Below, piece by piece: positions 54,921 to 63,867 of a stretch of 64,000 bases of DNA. The first letter of the stretch is position 1. The number at the start of each line of letters is the position of its first letter. Origin of the DNA: Rhizobium jaguaris (GTDB lineage: Bacteria; Pseudomonadota; Alphaproteobacteria; Rhizobiales; Rhizobiaceae); assembly GCF_003627755.1 (NCBI RefSeq), contig NZ_CP032694.1, forward strand, positions 2,285,501 to 2,349,500, in the 5' to 3' direction. The translations under genes and the position numbers were made by a program. The notes beneath the pieces are model-generated. The model saw nothing but the letters and a program-made list of their open reading frames with translations, had not been told where the DNA came from and ran no database searches.

Positions 54921-55818
54921 GGTTGCGGCCTCCGCCAAATTCCAGATAGGCCCAAGGGATGACGACGATAGCAACGGTGACCAGCATCATGGTCGATGCT
55001 GCAAATCCCTGACCGAGGTTCTGCGCCTGGAACATGTAGTCGTAGACGTATTTCGCCGGGACTTCCGAAGCGATGCCAGGTCCACCGCTCGTTTGCGCGA
55101 CGACGAGGTCATAGACCTTGACGATACCGCTGGCGATGATGACTAGCGTGGTGATGAAGACCGGGCGCATCATCGGAATGACAACGAACAGATAGGTCTT
55201 CCACATGGGGATCCCATCCACGCGCGCCGCTTTCCAGATGTCTTCATCGATGCCTCGCAAGCCGGCGAGCATCAAGCACATCACAAGGCCTGTTCCCTGC
55301 CAGAGTGCGGCGATCAGCACACCGTAAATCACGATGCTTGGCGTATAGAGCGGATCGAAGTTAAAGGTCGTCCAACCCAGCGAACGCACCACCGATTGGA
55401 TGCCGAATTCGGGGTTGAGCAGCCACTGCCATACGAGGCCGGTGACGATGAAAGAGAGTGCGAAAGGATAAAGGAAAATCGTGCGGAAGGTATTTTCGAA
55501 CCGGATCTTCTGGTCCATCAGCGCAGCCAGCACAAAGCCGATTACGAGGCTGAAGATCATCGAAAAGATGCCGTAAATGGCGAGATTTTCAATGGATACG
55601 ATCCACCGAGGCGCCGCCCACAAGCGGTAGTATTGATCCAGTCCAACAAAGCTGAGACGTGGCAGCAGCTTCGAATTGGTGAAGGAATAAACTACTGTCC
55701 AGATCGTGCCGCCCAAGAAGATGACGACAGCCGTAAGGATCATCGGAATGGATGCAATCTTCGAATTCAGATTGCGCAGGAATTGATTTGGCCGGCCGGC
55801 TTTCGCGTGACCCGTCAT
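54913..55818 (-). CDS. Sugar ABC transporter permease (MalF type)
   Basis: 301-aa inner-membrane subunit. The EAA loop is in DEDIWKAARVDGIPMWKTYLFVVIPMM. Six membrane helices are visible, starting at IPMILTAVVIFLGGTIW. The ATG at 55818 has AAGGAGG in front; the frame goes to 55908. First permease after the binding protein, from which a hairpin separates it. Confidence 0.93.
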   Translation of the reverse strand: MTGHAKAGRPNQFLRNLNSKIASIPMILTAVVIFLGGTIWTVVYSFTNSKLLPRLSFVGLDQYYRLWAAPRWIVSIENLAIYGIFSMIFSLVIGFVLAALMDQKIRFENTFRTIFLYPFALSFIVTGLVWQWLLNPEFGIQSVVRSLGWTTFNFDPLYTPSIVIYGVLIAALWQGTGLVMCLMLAGLRGIDEDIWKAARVDGIPMWKTYLFVVIPMMRPVFITTLVIIASGIVKVYDLVVAQTSGGPGIASEVPAKYVYDYMFQAQNLGQGFAASTMMLVTVAIVVIPWAYLEFGGGRNRV

Positions 55819-55974
55819 TGTACCTCCTTCTGAAGCGCGACTGCTTCGGTGATCAGGAACAGGGTCAATGACCGCAGCTCCTGCCGCTCCCTCTTCATCC
55901 GCAGCCAACCGTCACGGGTCGGCCGCTAATAAGGGGCGCTGTAATTAGCCGGACAATAAGATGTGTCTGGCCGT

Positions 55975-56003
55975 GATACCGACCCGTAACGGGGGCCGGT
56001 ATC
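55975..56003 (-). terminator. Hairpin between binding-protein and permease genes
   Basis: Imperfect stem GATACCG(A)CCCG / CGGGGGCCGGTATC, 22 bp past the binding-protein stop. No T-run, so it is more likely to stabilise the upstream mRNA and raise binding protein over permease than to end transcription. Confidence 0.55.
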
Positions 56004-56024
56004 ACTACAGCGAGAGGATTGAGA

Positions 56025-57260
56025 TCAATCAGCCGCAGAGATGATCTCGACGAAGCGCTTCTGCGCCGCTTCCGGCGTCATGGAAGGATTGGCGAAGAAC
56101 TCGGAAAACAAGTCTTCTTTCTGCTTCTGCGTGTCGGCAGAGAGAAGCTGGTCCGTACCCTGGATCACGTTACCCTTCTTCAGGATCTCCAGGCCCTTCT
56201 TCATGCAGTCGTTAGCCGTTGCGAGATCGACGTCGCCACGCACGGGCAGCGAGCCCTTCTTGAGATTGAAGGCAACCTGGGTCTTCGGATCGAGCAGCGT
56301 CTTGGCGAGAGCTTCCTGGGCCTTCGACTTTGCTTCATCCTTCAGCAGCGGGAAGTAGAATGCGTCGCCGCCCGTCGAGATGACTTCGTTAACGCCAAGA
56401 CCCGGAAGGCAGGTATAGTCCGTACCGGCTTTTTGACCTGCGAGGGCAAATTCGCCCTGCGCCCAATCGCCCATGATCTGGCCACCGGCCTTGCCGGTAA
56501 TGACCATGTTCGTGGCCTGGTTCCAATCCTGAACGTTAGAGCCCTTGGACATCTTGCGAGCGTCGTCGGCGGCCTTGAAGACCTTCGCGATTTCCGGGCC
56601 GGCCGCGACCTTGGCATCCCTGTCGCCGAATACTTTCTGGTAGTTGTCTTTGCCGGCGATGGCGACCATCAGCACGTCGAAGGCACCGGTAGCCTGCCAG
56701 GGCTGACCACCCACGGCGAGCGGAACGATGCCCGCCTTCTCCAGCGCGGGAGCCGCGGCGACAAATTCATCCCAATTCTTCGGAACCGGAACGCCGGCCT
56801 TCTTGAAGGCGGCATTCGAAAGCCAAAGCCACTGCCAGGAGTGAATATTGACCGGTGCGCAGTAGATCTTGCCGTCGATCGTGCATGAATCGAGCAGGCT
56901 CGACGGACGGATGATGTCCTTCCAATGCTCCTGCGTCGCGACATCGGTCAGATCGCGCATGAGGCCGGCCTGCACAAGCTCTTCGGCCTGACGTCCATGG
57001 TTGAACTGTGTGGCACCCATCGGATCACCGCCGGTGATGCGGCTGATCATGATAGGACGCGCAGTACCGCCCGAACCGGCAATCGCACCATCGACCCAGT
57101 GATTGCCGGTCGCGTCGAACGCCTTTGCCAATTCGGCAACGGCGGCAGCTTCGCCACCGGACGTCCACCAATGGGTTACCTCAAGGTCAGTCGCCTTGGC
57201 CACACCAAGCGGCAGCACGACGGAAGCAGCCAGCGCAGCAGCCACCAAACGAATATTCAT
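56025..57260 (-). CDS. Periplasmic sugar-binding protein (ABC family 1)
   Basis: 411-aa extracellular solute-binding protein. Signal peptide ends near GVAKA (about 22). The mature protein begins TDLEVTHWWTSGGEAAAV, like glucose/mannose-type binding proteins, and has aromatic-rich WQWLWLSN and the GGQIMGDWAQGEF ligand segment. Two cysteine pairs may form disulfides. Ligand unknown; a manno- or xylo-oligosaccharide is suggested by the glycosidases downstream. Confidence 0.93.
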   Translation of the reverse strand: MNIRLVAAALAASVVLPLGVAKATDLEVTHWWTSGGEAAAVAELAKAFDATGNHWVDGAIAGSGGTARPIMISRITGGDPMGATQFNHGRQAEELVQAGLMRDLTDVATQEHWKDIIRPSSLLDSCTIDGKIYCAPVNIHSWQWLWLSNAAFKKAGVPVPKNWDEFVAAAPALEKAGIVPLAVGGQPWQATGAFDVLMVAIAGKDNYQKVFGDRDAKVAAGPEIAKVFKAADDARKMSKGSNVQDWNQATNMVITGKAGGQIMGDWAQGEFALAGQKAGTDYTCLPGLGVNEVISTGGDAFYFPLLKDEAKSKAQEALAKTLLDPKTQVAFNLKKGSLPVRGDVDLATANDCMKKGLEILKKGNVIQGTDQLLSADTQKQKEDLFSEFFANPSMTPEAAQKRFVEIISAAD

Positions 57261-57720
57261 GAGCTTTCCTCCCTCACTGAAACGTTGCCGGAAAAACCTA
57301 GTCTAATCATTTTCGACGCGCAACCGCCTGCTCGTAAAATTTTTCTAAAAGTTCAAATATGTGACTCCTGATTACATTTCTCGTTTCCAATATGTCAATT
57401 TGCCCGGCGATTCCTCATATCGCCTCGCAGTCGCTACAATTATTAATATGCTGATAAATAAATGTTATTTGTGTAAACTGCCAGCGAATGCCTTAATCTC
57501 ATTTCGCATCTGCAAAAGATTTTTCTGAACCCTGTGGATTCAACCGCTGGATATGCAGACCTCCCTGACATCAGAAAAAACGCTCGACTTTTTTACTGTA
57601 TCGTTACAGATTTTCGAGACGAGGGAGGAATGATCAGATTGCGCATATGCTTGCGGCACCGCTGCAGGCAATATAAGCGGAGTGATCGCGGGAGGCGGCC
57701 GGGAGGCAGCATTGTACGAC
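57261..57720. promoter_or_regulatory. Divergent promoter region of the sugar locus
   Basis: About 460 bp of AT-rich DNA between the binding-protein gene and lacI-type regulator. A candidate operator CTGTA-TCGT-TACAG lies at 57596-57609, nested in a wider CTCGA / TCGAG repeat. No gene is visible. Confidence 0.5.
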
Positions 57721-58755
57721 ATGGACAGCAAGAAGATTTCCGGCGGCGGCACTACGCAATCCGCACACGAGCGACCGACGCTCAAGACGATTGCCTTCAT
57801 GACGGGGCTCGGAATAACCACCGTCTCACGAGCCTTGAAAGACGCCCCGGATATCGGTGCCGAGACCAAGGAGCGGGTGCGCATGGTCGCCCGTCAATTG
57901 GGTTATCAGCCCAATCGGGCCGGCGTGCGTTTGAGAACCGGAAAGACCAACGTTATCGCCCTGGTGCTCAGCATTGACGAAGAAATCATGGGCTTCACCA
58001 GCCAGATGGTCTTCGGCATTTCCGAGGTACTGGCCGGTACGCAATATCATCTCGTCATTACGCCGCACTCGCACAGCAAGGATCCGCTGGTCCCCGTGCG
58101 CTATATTCTAGACACCGGCTCGGCCGATGGCGTCATCATATCGCGCACGGAACCGGACGATCCGCGCGTGGAGCTCATGCATGAGCGTGGGATGCCTTTC
58201 GCCACGCATGGGCGCACGAATATGGGAATCTCCCATCCTTTTCACGACTTCGACAACGAAGCTTTCGCACGCGAAGCGGTGCGCGCCCTGGTCGCCAAAG
58301 GACGGCGGCGGATCGCGCTTTTGCAGCCGCCAGGCAAACTCACCTATTACCTCCACACCCAGCTCGGCTTTCAAACGGGACTGCGCGAATGCCATGCCCA
58401 GGAGGTTCCATTGAGGGCCAGCACCGACACGACGCTTGCCGAAATCAAGGATACTGTCGAAGAATTGATGCGTTCCTCACATGCGCCCGACGGCTTCGTC
58501 TGCTCTAGCAGCGCCGGCGCCATCGCCGTGAATGCCGGCCTCGAAGCCGCGGGTTTCCGTCTCGGCCACGATATCGATATGGTCGCTAAGCAATCGACGG
58601 ATGTGCTGAGCTGGATACGCCCGGAAATCATCACGATCTTCGAGGACTTTCGCCATGCCGGTCGGGAACTGGGCAAGGCGGTCATCGCGCGCATCGACGG
58701 CGTGGAACCTGAATTGCTTCAAAGTATCAGCCCCCCCGTCTGGCCAAAGAGCTGA
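57721..58755 (+). CDS. LacI-family transcriptional regulator
   Basis: 344-aa repressor. The DNA-binding helix-turn-helix is at about residues 20-42 ([21 protein letters not shown]) with the hinge [18 protein letters not shown]. The ligand domain ends with a typical [24 protein letters not shown] at 57712, better spaced after GGGAGG, is an alternative start. Divergent from the nine-gene sugar run, which it most likely controls in response to an oligosaccharide or derivative. Confidence 0.9.
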   Translation: MDSKKISGGGTTQSAHERPTLKTIAFMTGLGITTVSRALKDAPDIGAETKERVRMVARQLGYQPNRAGVRLRTGKTNVIALVLSIDEEIMGFTSQMVFGISEVLAGTQYHLVITPHSHSKDPLVPVRYILDTGSADGVIISRTEPDDPRVELMHERGMPFATHGRTNMGISHPFHDFDNEAFAREAVRALVAKGRRRIALLQPPGKLTYYLHTQLGFQTGLRECHAQEVPLRASTDTTLAEIKDTVEELMRSSHAPDGFVCSSSAGAIAVNAGLEAAGFRLGHDIDMVAKQSTDVLSWIRPEIITIFEDFRHAGRELGKAVIARIDGVEPELLQSISPPVWPKS

Positions 58756-58769
58756 CCTCCAAGAAAAAA

Positions 58770-58792
58770 GCCCGCCGGACATCCCGGCGGGC
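58770..58792. terminator. Bidirectional terminator between lacI-type gene and gnd
   Basis: 9-bp GC stem GCCCGCCGG / CCGGCGGGC with a 5-nt loop. On the minus strand CTTTTTTC follows, so it ends gnd; the regulator gene ends 15 bp on the other side. Confidence 0.85.
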
Positions 58793-58824
58793 CTTCAGCC
58801 TAGTCATTCCAAATAGTGCTACAA

Positions 58825-60252
58825 TCAGCCATTCGCGCTGCTACCCCAGGGGCCGTGGTGGATATCTTTGCCATCGACGCGATCGAAGCCGTGAGCACCA
58901 AAGAAATCGCGCTGGGCCTGAATCAGGTTCGCAGTGCCGCGAGCCTGACGGTAGGCGTCGAAATAGGTCAGCGCCGAAGCTAGAGCTGGAACCGGCAGGC
59001 CAGAAGCCGTGGCGGCCGAAACGATGCGCCGCAATGACGGGATCGATTCCTTGACCATATCGGCGAATGCCGGCGTCACAATCAGGTTGGCGGCATCCGG
59101 AGTCTTGGTGAAGGCGCTGGTGATCTCATCGAGAAACTGCGAGCGGATGATGCAGCCTGCGCGCCAGATCTTGGCGATGACCGGCATCGGCAGCGACCAG
59201 TTGAACTCCTTCGAAGCTTCGGCCATGACAGCAAAGCCCTGTGCATAGGCACCGATCTTGGCGGCGAACAGCGCCAGCTCCAGATCCTTCAAGAGCTCGG
59301 GACCGAAGCCGATCGGGAATTTGTAATCCGGTGTGCCAAAAATCTTTTCGGCGGCTTCGCGCTGGCCCTTGATGGCCGACAGGCTGCGGGCAGCGACGGC
59401 CGCTTCGATCGCGGTTGCCGGAATGCCCATGTTCTGCGCTTCGATCGCCGACCACTTGCCGGTGCCCTTCTGGCCGGCCTTGTCGAGGATGACGTCAGGC
59501 ATGGCGCTGCCCGTTGCCGGGTCCTTGGCAGCCAGAACCTTCTCGGTGATCTCGATCAGGTAGGAGTTCAGCCGGCCCTTGTTCCATTCACCGAAAATGC
59601 CGCTGATTTCGGCCGCGTTCTTGCCGAGGCCGTCGCGCAGGATGCCGTAGATCTCGGCGATCATCTGCATGTCGGCATATTCGATGCCGTTATGGATGGT
59701 CTTGACGAAATGACCGGCTCCGTCGTTGCCAAGCCAGGCGACGCACGGATCGTCCTTGTATTTGGCAGCAATCGACGTCAGCACTTTCTCGACGCGCTTG
59801 TAGGACTCTTCGGTGCCGCCGACCATGATCGACGGGCCGTGGCGCGCACCTTCCTCGCCGCCGGAGACGCCCATGCCGATGAAGGTCAGGCCAGTATCCT
59901 TGAGGCGATCGAAGCGCGAGATCGTATCGCGGAAATTGGCATTGCCGGCGTCGATCATGATGTCGCCCTTGTCGAGATGCGGCTGCAACGCCGCCATCTG
60001 CTGATCGACCGGATCGCCGGCCTTGATCATGATGATGATCGGCCGCGGCGGACGGATGGCTTCGACGAACTCCTCGATCGTCTTGCAGGGTATGATCTTG
60101 TCTTTCAGCGCACCTGCGTTCGCGTAAAATTCATCCGTCACCTGCGGCGTACGGTTGAACACCGCGATTTTGTTGCCCTTTTCGGCAATGTTGAGCGCCA
60201 GATTCGATCCCATGACAGCGAGACCGATCAGTCCGATTTCTGCCTTTTCCAC
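58825..60252 (-). CDS. gnd: 6-phosphogluconate dehydrogenase, decarboxylating
   Basis: Pentose-phosphate enzyme converting 6-phosphogluconate to ribulose 5-phosphate, 475 aa. Rossmann motif GLAVMGSNLALN, substrate motif MGVSGGEEGARHGPSIM, catalytic Lys and Asn in HFVKTIHNGIEYADMQ, and C-terminal RDFFGAHGFDR. Full length (long, E. coli-like form). Monocistronic with its own terminator. Confidence 0.97.
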   Translation of the reverse strand: MEKAEIGLIGLAVMGSNLALNIAEKGNKIAVFNRTPQVTDEFYANAGALKDKIIPCKTIEEFVEAIRPPRPIIIMIKAGDPVDQQMAALQPHLDKGDIMIDAGNANFRDTISRFDRLKDTGLTFIGMGVSGGEEGARHGPSIMVGGTEESYKRVEKVLTSIAAKYKDDPCVAWLGNDGAGHFVKTIHNGIEYADMQMIAEIYGILRDGLGKNAAEISGIFGEWNKGRLNSYLIEITEKVLAAKDPATGSAMPDVILDKAGQKGTGKWSAIEAQNMGIPATAIEAAVAARSLSAIKGQREAAEKIFGTPDYKFPIGFGPELLKDLELALFAAKIGAYAQGFAVMAEASKEFNWSLPMPVIAKIWRAGCIIRSQFLDEITSAFTKTPDAANLIVTPAFADMVKESIPSLRRIVSAATASGLPVPALASALTYFDAYRQARGTANLIQAQRDFFGAHGFDRVDGKDIHHGPWGSSANG

Positions 60253-60330
60253 GACAATCCTCCAATGAACCGCTTACTGCGCCGCGCGTCCCCCGGGACG
60301 GACCAAGAACGCAGTAACACTTTGAAATGA

Positions 60331-60370
60331 CACATAACCCGAAAATCGACTCCGATTTTCGGGTTATGTG
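60331..60370. repeat. 18-bp perfect palindromic repeat upstream of gnd
   Basis: CACATAACCCGAAAATCG and its exact reverse complement around a 4-nt loop, 78 bp before the gnd start codon. Such CCCGAAAATCG palindromes are scattered in rhizobial intergenic DNA. A cruciform or RNA hairpin role, or a remnant of a mosaic element, is possible. Confidence 0.7.
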
Positions 60371-60551
60371 TTAGACCGATGTTGTTGCACTCCGGGCGTG
60401 AAACGGCAAGCCTTTGACAGCCTCGAATCGTCTCCATTGCAGGACCGTGCAAGAATACCGCAGCATCTTTCAAGAACTCAGCTTTTCGGTTCGGTCCAGC
60501 GATGACCCACCCGGCGTTTCATCAAACACGAATATACAGGAGGAGGAATCC

Positions 60552-60950
60552 ATGTCGACCATGACCGCAAAGATCGTTCATATCTCCATCGATCGCCATT
60601 GGAAGGAAGTCTACGGCTTTGCCGGCCGTCCGGAAAACATGCCGCTCTGGGCCTCCGGTCTCGCGTCCGGATTGGAGCAGGATGGCGAGGATTGGGTTGC
60701 CAAAGGCATTCTCGGTACCGTCCGCGTCAGCTTTTCGCCTCGCAACGAATTCGGCGTCATCGACCATACGGTAACAATCGAATCCGGCTTCAAGGCCCAT
60801 AACGCGCTGCGGGTCGTACCGAATGGTGATGGCTGCGAGGTCATGTTCACACTGCTGAAGCTGCCTGACATGACCGACACGCAATTTGCCGCAGATGCGG
60901 CGCATGTGCTGAAGGATCTCAGCACATTGAAATCCCTGATGGAGCGATAG
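60552..60950 (+). CDS. SRPBCC-fold protein of unknown function
   Basis: 132-aa protein with the polyketide-cyclase/START-like fold pattern: KIVHISIDRHWKEVYGFAGRPENMPLWASG at the start and a long C-terminal helix (AADAAHVLKDLSTLKSLME). Ligand unknown. The ATG at 60552 has a perfect AGGAGG; the frame begins at 60414. Confidence 0.8.
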   Translation: MSTMTAKIVHISIDRHWKEVYGFAGRPENMPLWASGLASGLEQDGEDWVAKGILGTVRVSFSPRNEFGVIDHTVTIESGFKAHNALRVVPNGDGCEVMFTLLKLPDMTDTQFAADAAHVLKDLSTLKSLMER

Positions 60951-60956
60951 GGATCG

Positions 60957-61574
60957 TTAAAGCGAGCGCAGCGTCCAATCGACGATTTCTGCCGTCACGC
61001 CGGCAAAGGCCGTATCGAGCCCCTTGACGAAATCGACGTTAGTGCCGCCGCTGACCGGCGCAACCTTGCGAAAGACGCTCTGCGCCTTGATCGTGCCCGC
61101 GCGGTCATTAAGGATTTTCACCGCAATTTCAACGGTGGCGGACCTCTGCCCTGCCACCGCATTGATCTCAAAGGCTCGGATTTCGGTGACGATCTGATAG
61201 TCGATCGCAAGCCCCTGCCCCGGTACGCCGACACCGCCAAGCTTGCCGGTATTTTCAAACGCCTCGACCAGCTTCGATTGCACTATCCGGCTCAGCTTGT
61301 CGCTCCACTGCGACTTGCTGAGATATTGAATCTCCCGGGGCGAAACGCGGATGACGATCTGGTTGCCGTCGAGCGGCTGCAGCGCAGTCGGCTGCGGGAT
61401 GAGGATTTGCCGGCGCTTCACCGACGGACCGCTCGCCTTGACCGAGGCGGAGAGATCATATGTGTCGTTGACGGCGGCTGAACCGCAGCCGCTAAGCAAG
61501 GCTGCAAACAGTGGCAGAACGATCGCTGCCTTTCGATACGCCTGATAACGCCCACCCGAAACGCAGCCAACCAT
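60957..61574 (-). CDS. Mla-type ABC transport auxiliary lipoprotein
   Basis: 205-aa lipoprotein with lipobox LLSGC (C30). The mature part resembles the PqiC/YrbC-like auxiliary family (ILIPQPTALQPLDGNQIVIR, SQWSDKLSRIVQSKLVEAFENTG). In Mla and Pqi systems such lipoproteins sit at the outer membrane and assist phospholipid transfer. The ATG at 61613, overlapping the mlaD stop, is another possible start, but gives a very long signal-peptide n-region. Last gene of the mla operon. Confidence 0.85.
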   Translation of the reverse strand: MVGCVSGGRYQAYRKAAIVLPLFAALLSGCGSAAVNDTYDLSASVKASGPSVKRRQILIPQPTALQPLDGNQIVIRVSPREIQYLSKSQWSDKLSRIVQSKLVEAFENTGKLGGVGVPGQGLAIDYQIVTEIRAFEINAVAGQRSATVEIAVKILNDRAGTIKAQSVFRKVAPVSGGTNVDFVKGLDTAFAGVTAEIVDWTLRSL

Positions 61575-61612
61575 AGTCCGCCTATCCCTTGCAGCCCAAA
61601 AATTATTTTTCA

Positions 61613-62983
61613 TCAATGCCTCGCCCGACCGTCATATTGCTTGACGGTATCGCCGCCGAAAATCAGGCGCTGCGGATTGCGGTCGAAGTTAGTGATAGTG
61701 TTGTTGAGATTATTAACTGTGCCTCTCATGTCATTAACGAGAGTCTGTACGTCGCGCAGACCGCCACTCGAAAATCTCTGCAGATTGTCGGCGATCGGCC
61801 CGATCCGGGCATTGAGATTGTCCGCCATCGTCTTGAAGGATTGGAGCGTGTCCCTGGCTTCCGCAAACAGCGACTGCGTGTCACCAGAGCCGAGTAATTG
61901 GTCTACCTTGGTAAGAACGCTGTCGACCTTGCTGGAAGCGGAGTTCAGCTTGTTGGAAATATCCCTGGCATTGGCGATCGTCTGATCGATATCCTGTTTG
62001 CGGGCAGCAACCGTACTGGCAACATCGCGGATCGACATGACGGCCGTCCTGGCATCCTTGGTCACCTCGGCGATATCATCCATCGAACCCTTCACCTTGT
62101 TGGGATCGATCTGCGCAACGATCGCGTCGACACGGTCCAGGGTCTTCTGCGCCTTCTGGCCGAAGGCGGTGTAGGTATCGGCGGTCTGCTTGAAGCTTGC
62201 AATGGTCGCCTTCAGATCGGTCGTCGCATCAGCGACGTTCGCCGTGATCTTGTCGGCATTGTTGACGACATCGTTGATCTTGTTGGCATCGACGGCCCGC
62301 ACGAGCTTTTCGATTGCATCCAGGGTCGATTCGACGCGAGGCGACACGCTCTTGATGGTATCGGAGAGCTGTCCGACGCTGGCGAGGAACTTGTCGATAT
62401 TGTCGGAATTATCAGCCAGCGCCTTGGAGAACTTCTGGGCGTTGCGCACGGTATCGGTCAGCGGACCGCGGGAATCGGAGATGAAGCCCTGTATATCGCC
62501 GATCGTGTCGTTGGCACGGTTCAGGATCTTGTCGGCGGTGTTGAGCAGATTTGTCACACTCGACTGGTCGGCGAGAAGCACCGCTCGCTTACCGGTTTCG
62601 ATCGACCGCTTGAGAATGTTCTCATCACCGTTACGGCCGCCGGAAAGCTCGATATAGGCCGCACCGGTCAAGCCCTGGATTTCCAGAGCCGCCCTGGTGG
62701 ACGTATAGACCGGCGCATCGGCGCGAACCTCGGTGAAGGCCAGCGAATAGTTCGGATCATCGGCATCGATCGAAAGCCCCTGCACCGAGCCGACCTGAAT
62801 ACCATTGAACCGAACGGGCGAACCGACGCTCAGGCCGTTTGCCGAGCCTGGAATGCGAACAACCAGCTCGGCCATCGGACCGCCGCGGCCATATTCCGCC
62901 ATCCAGTAGACGAAGCCGAAGGCGGCCGCGATGACCAGCAGTGTAAAGAACCCGACGATCGTGTAGTTGGCTTTGGTTTCCAT
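61613..62983 (-). CDS. mlaD: MlaD/MCE-domain phospholipid-binding protein
   Basis: 456-aa inner-membrane-anchored protein. One N-terminal helix (about 7-28) and one MCE domain (about 37-115, VGSPVRFNGIQVGSVQGL) are followed by a long helical passenger of roughly 300 residues, rich in Asn, Asp and Lys (NNADKITANVADATTDL). It is much longer than E. coli MlaD (183 aa) and may form a needle-like tube across the periplasm. Upstream neighbours mlaF and mlaE make the transporter. Confidence 0.9.
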   Translation of the reverse strand: METKANYTIVGFFTLLVIAAAFGFVYWMAEYGRGGPMAELVVRIPGSANGLSVGSPVRFNGIQVGSVQGLSIDADDPNYSLAFTEVRADAPVYTSTRAALEIQGLTGAAYIELSGGRNGDENILKRSIETGKRAVLLADQSSVTNLLNTADKILNRANDTIGDIQGFISDSRGPLTDTVRNAQKFSKALADNSDNIDKFLASVGQLSDTIKSVSPRVESTLDAIEKLVRAVDANKINDVVNNADKITANVADATTDLKATIASFKQTADTYTAFGQKAQKTLDRVDAIVAQIDPNKVKGSMDDIAEVTKDARTAVMSIRDVASTVAARKQDIDQTIANARDISNKLNSASSKVDSVLTKVDQLLGSGDTQSLFAEARDTLQSFKTMADNLNARIGPIADNLQRFSSGGLRDVQTLVNDMRGTVNNLNNTITNFDRNPQRLIFGGDTVKQYDGRARH

Positions 62984-62991
62984 TGTTCCAG

Positions 62992-63855
62992 TTACTTCTT
63001 GCGGCTGTTGGCGCCAGCGCCATTGTCGTCGTTGCGATTCCCGATGCCCTCCCGCGGCACGATTGATCGCGCACGTTTGCCCCGGAAATAGGACTGCACC
63101 CAAGGGTCGTCGCAGGCCAGCATGTCTTCAACCGTTCCCTCCACCAATACCCGCTTCTGTCCGAGAACGGCAATACGGTCGCAGACGGAAAACAGGCTGT
63201 CGAGGTCGTGAGTCACCATATAGACGGTCAGGCCGAGCGTGTCGCGCAGCTTGGCAATCAGCTCGTCGAATTCCGCTGCACCGATCGGATCAAGGCCGGA
63301 TGTCGGCTCGTCCAGGAAAACGAGATCGGGGTCGAGGGCCAGGGCCCTGGCAAGGGCGGCGCGTTTGATCATGCCGCCGGAGAGCTCGGACGGATATTTG
63401 TCGGCAGCATCGGCGGCTAGGCCAACCATCCGGATCTTCAGATGTGCCAACTCGTCCATCAGGGCCTGCGGCAGATCGAGATATTCCCGCATCGGTACCT
63501 GGATGTTCTCCTTCACCGTCAGCGAGGAAAATAGCGCGCCCTGCTGGAACAGCACGCCCAGGCGCATATCGAGCCTGTTGCGCTCCGGCTCGGAGAGCTT
63601 GTCATAGTCTTCGCCGAGGATCTCGATCTTGCCGGAACGGCGCGGCAGCAGCCGCAGCACCGTGCGCAACAGCACCGACTTGCCTGCGCCGGAAGCGCCG
63701 ACGAAACCCAGGATTTCGCCGCGATAGATATTGAGGTTCAATTTGTCGAGCACCACCTTCGATCCGAAAGCGACGGTGACGTCCTGCGCGGAGAGTACGA
63801 TATCTCTGCCCTGCTCATCCTTATCCAATGGGATTTCCGAGTGAAGCGCGCTCAT
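62992..63855 (-). CDS. mlaF: Mla-type ABC transporter ATPase
   Basis: 287-aa ATPase of the phospholipid ABC importer/exporter. Walker A GASGAGKS, signature LSGGM, Walker B LVFLDEPTSGLDP. The PFxxLTV-like stretch GALFSSLTVKENIQVPM is typical of MlaF. A charged C-terminal tail (about 265-287) is added. It starts 12 bp after the mlaE stop and ends 8 bp before mlaD. Confidence 0.93.
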   Translation of the reverse strand: MSALHSEIPLDKDEQGRDIVLSAQDVTVAFGSKVVLDKLNLNIYRGEILGFVGASGAGKSVLLRTVLRLLPRRSGKIEILGEDYDKLSEPERNRLDMRLGVLFQQGALFSSLTVKENIQVPMREYLDLPQALMDELAHLKIRMVGLAADAADKYPSELSGGMIKRAALARALALDPDLVFLDEPTSGLDPIGAAEFDELIAKLRDTLGLTVYMVTHDLDSLFSVCDRIAVLGQKRVLVEGTVEDMLACDDPWVQSYFRGKRARSIVPREGIGNRNDDNGAGANSRKK

Positions 63856-63867
63856 TCTTGCCAGCCC

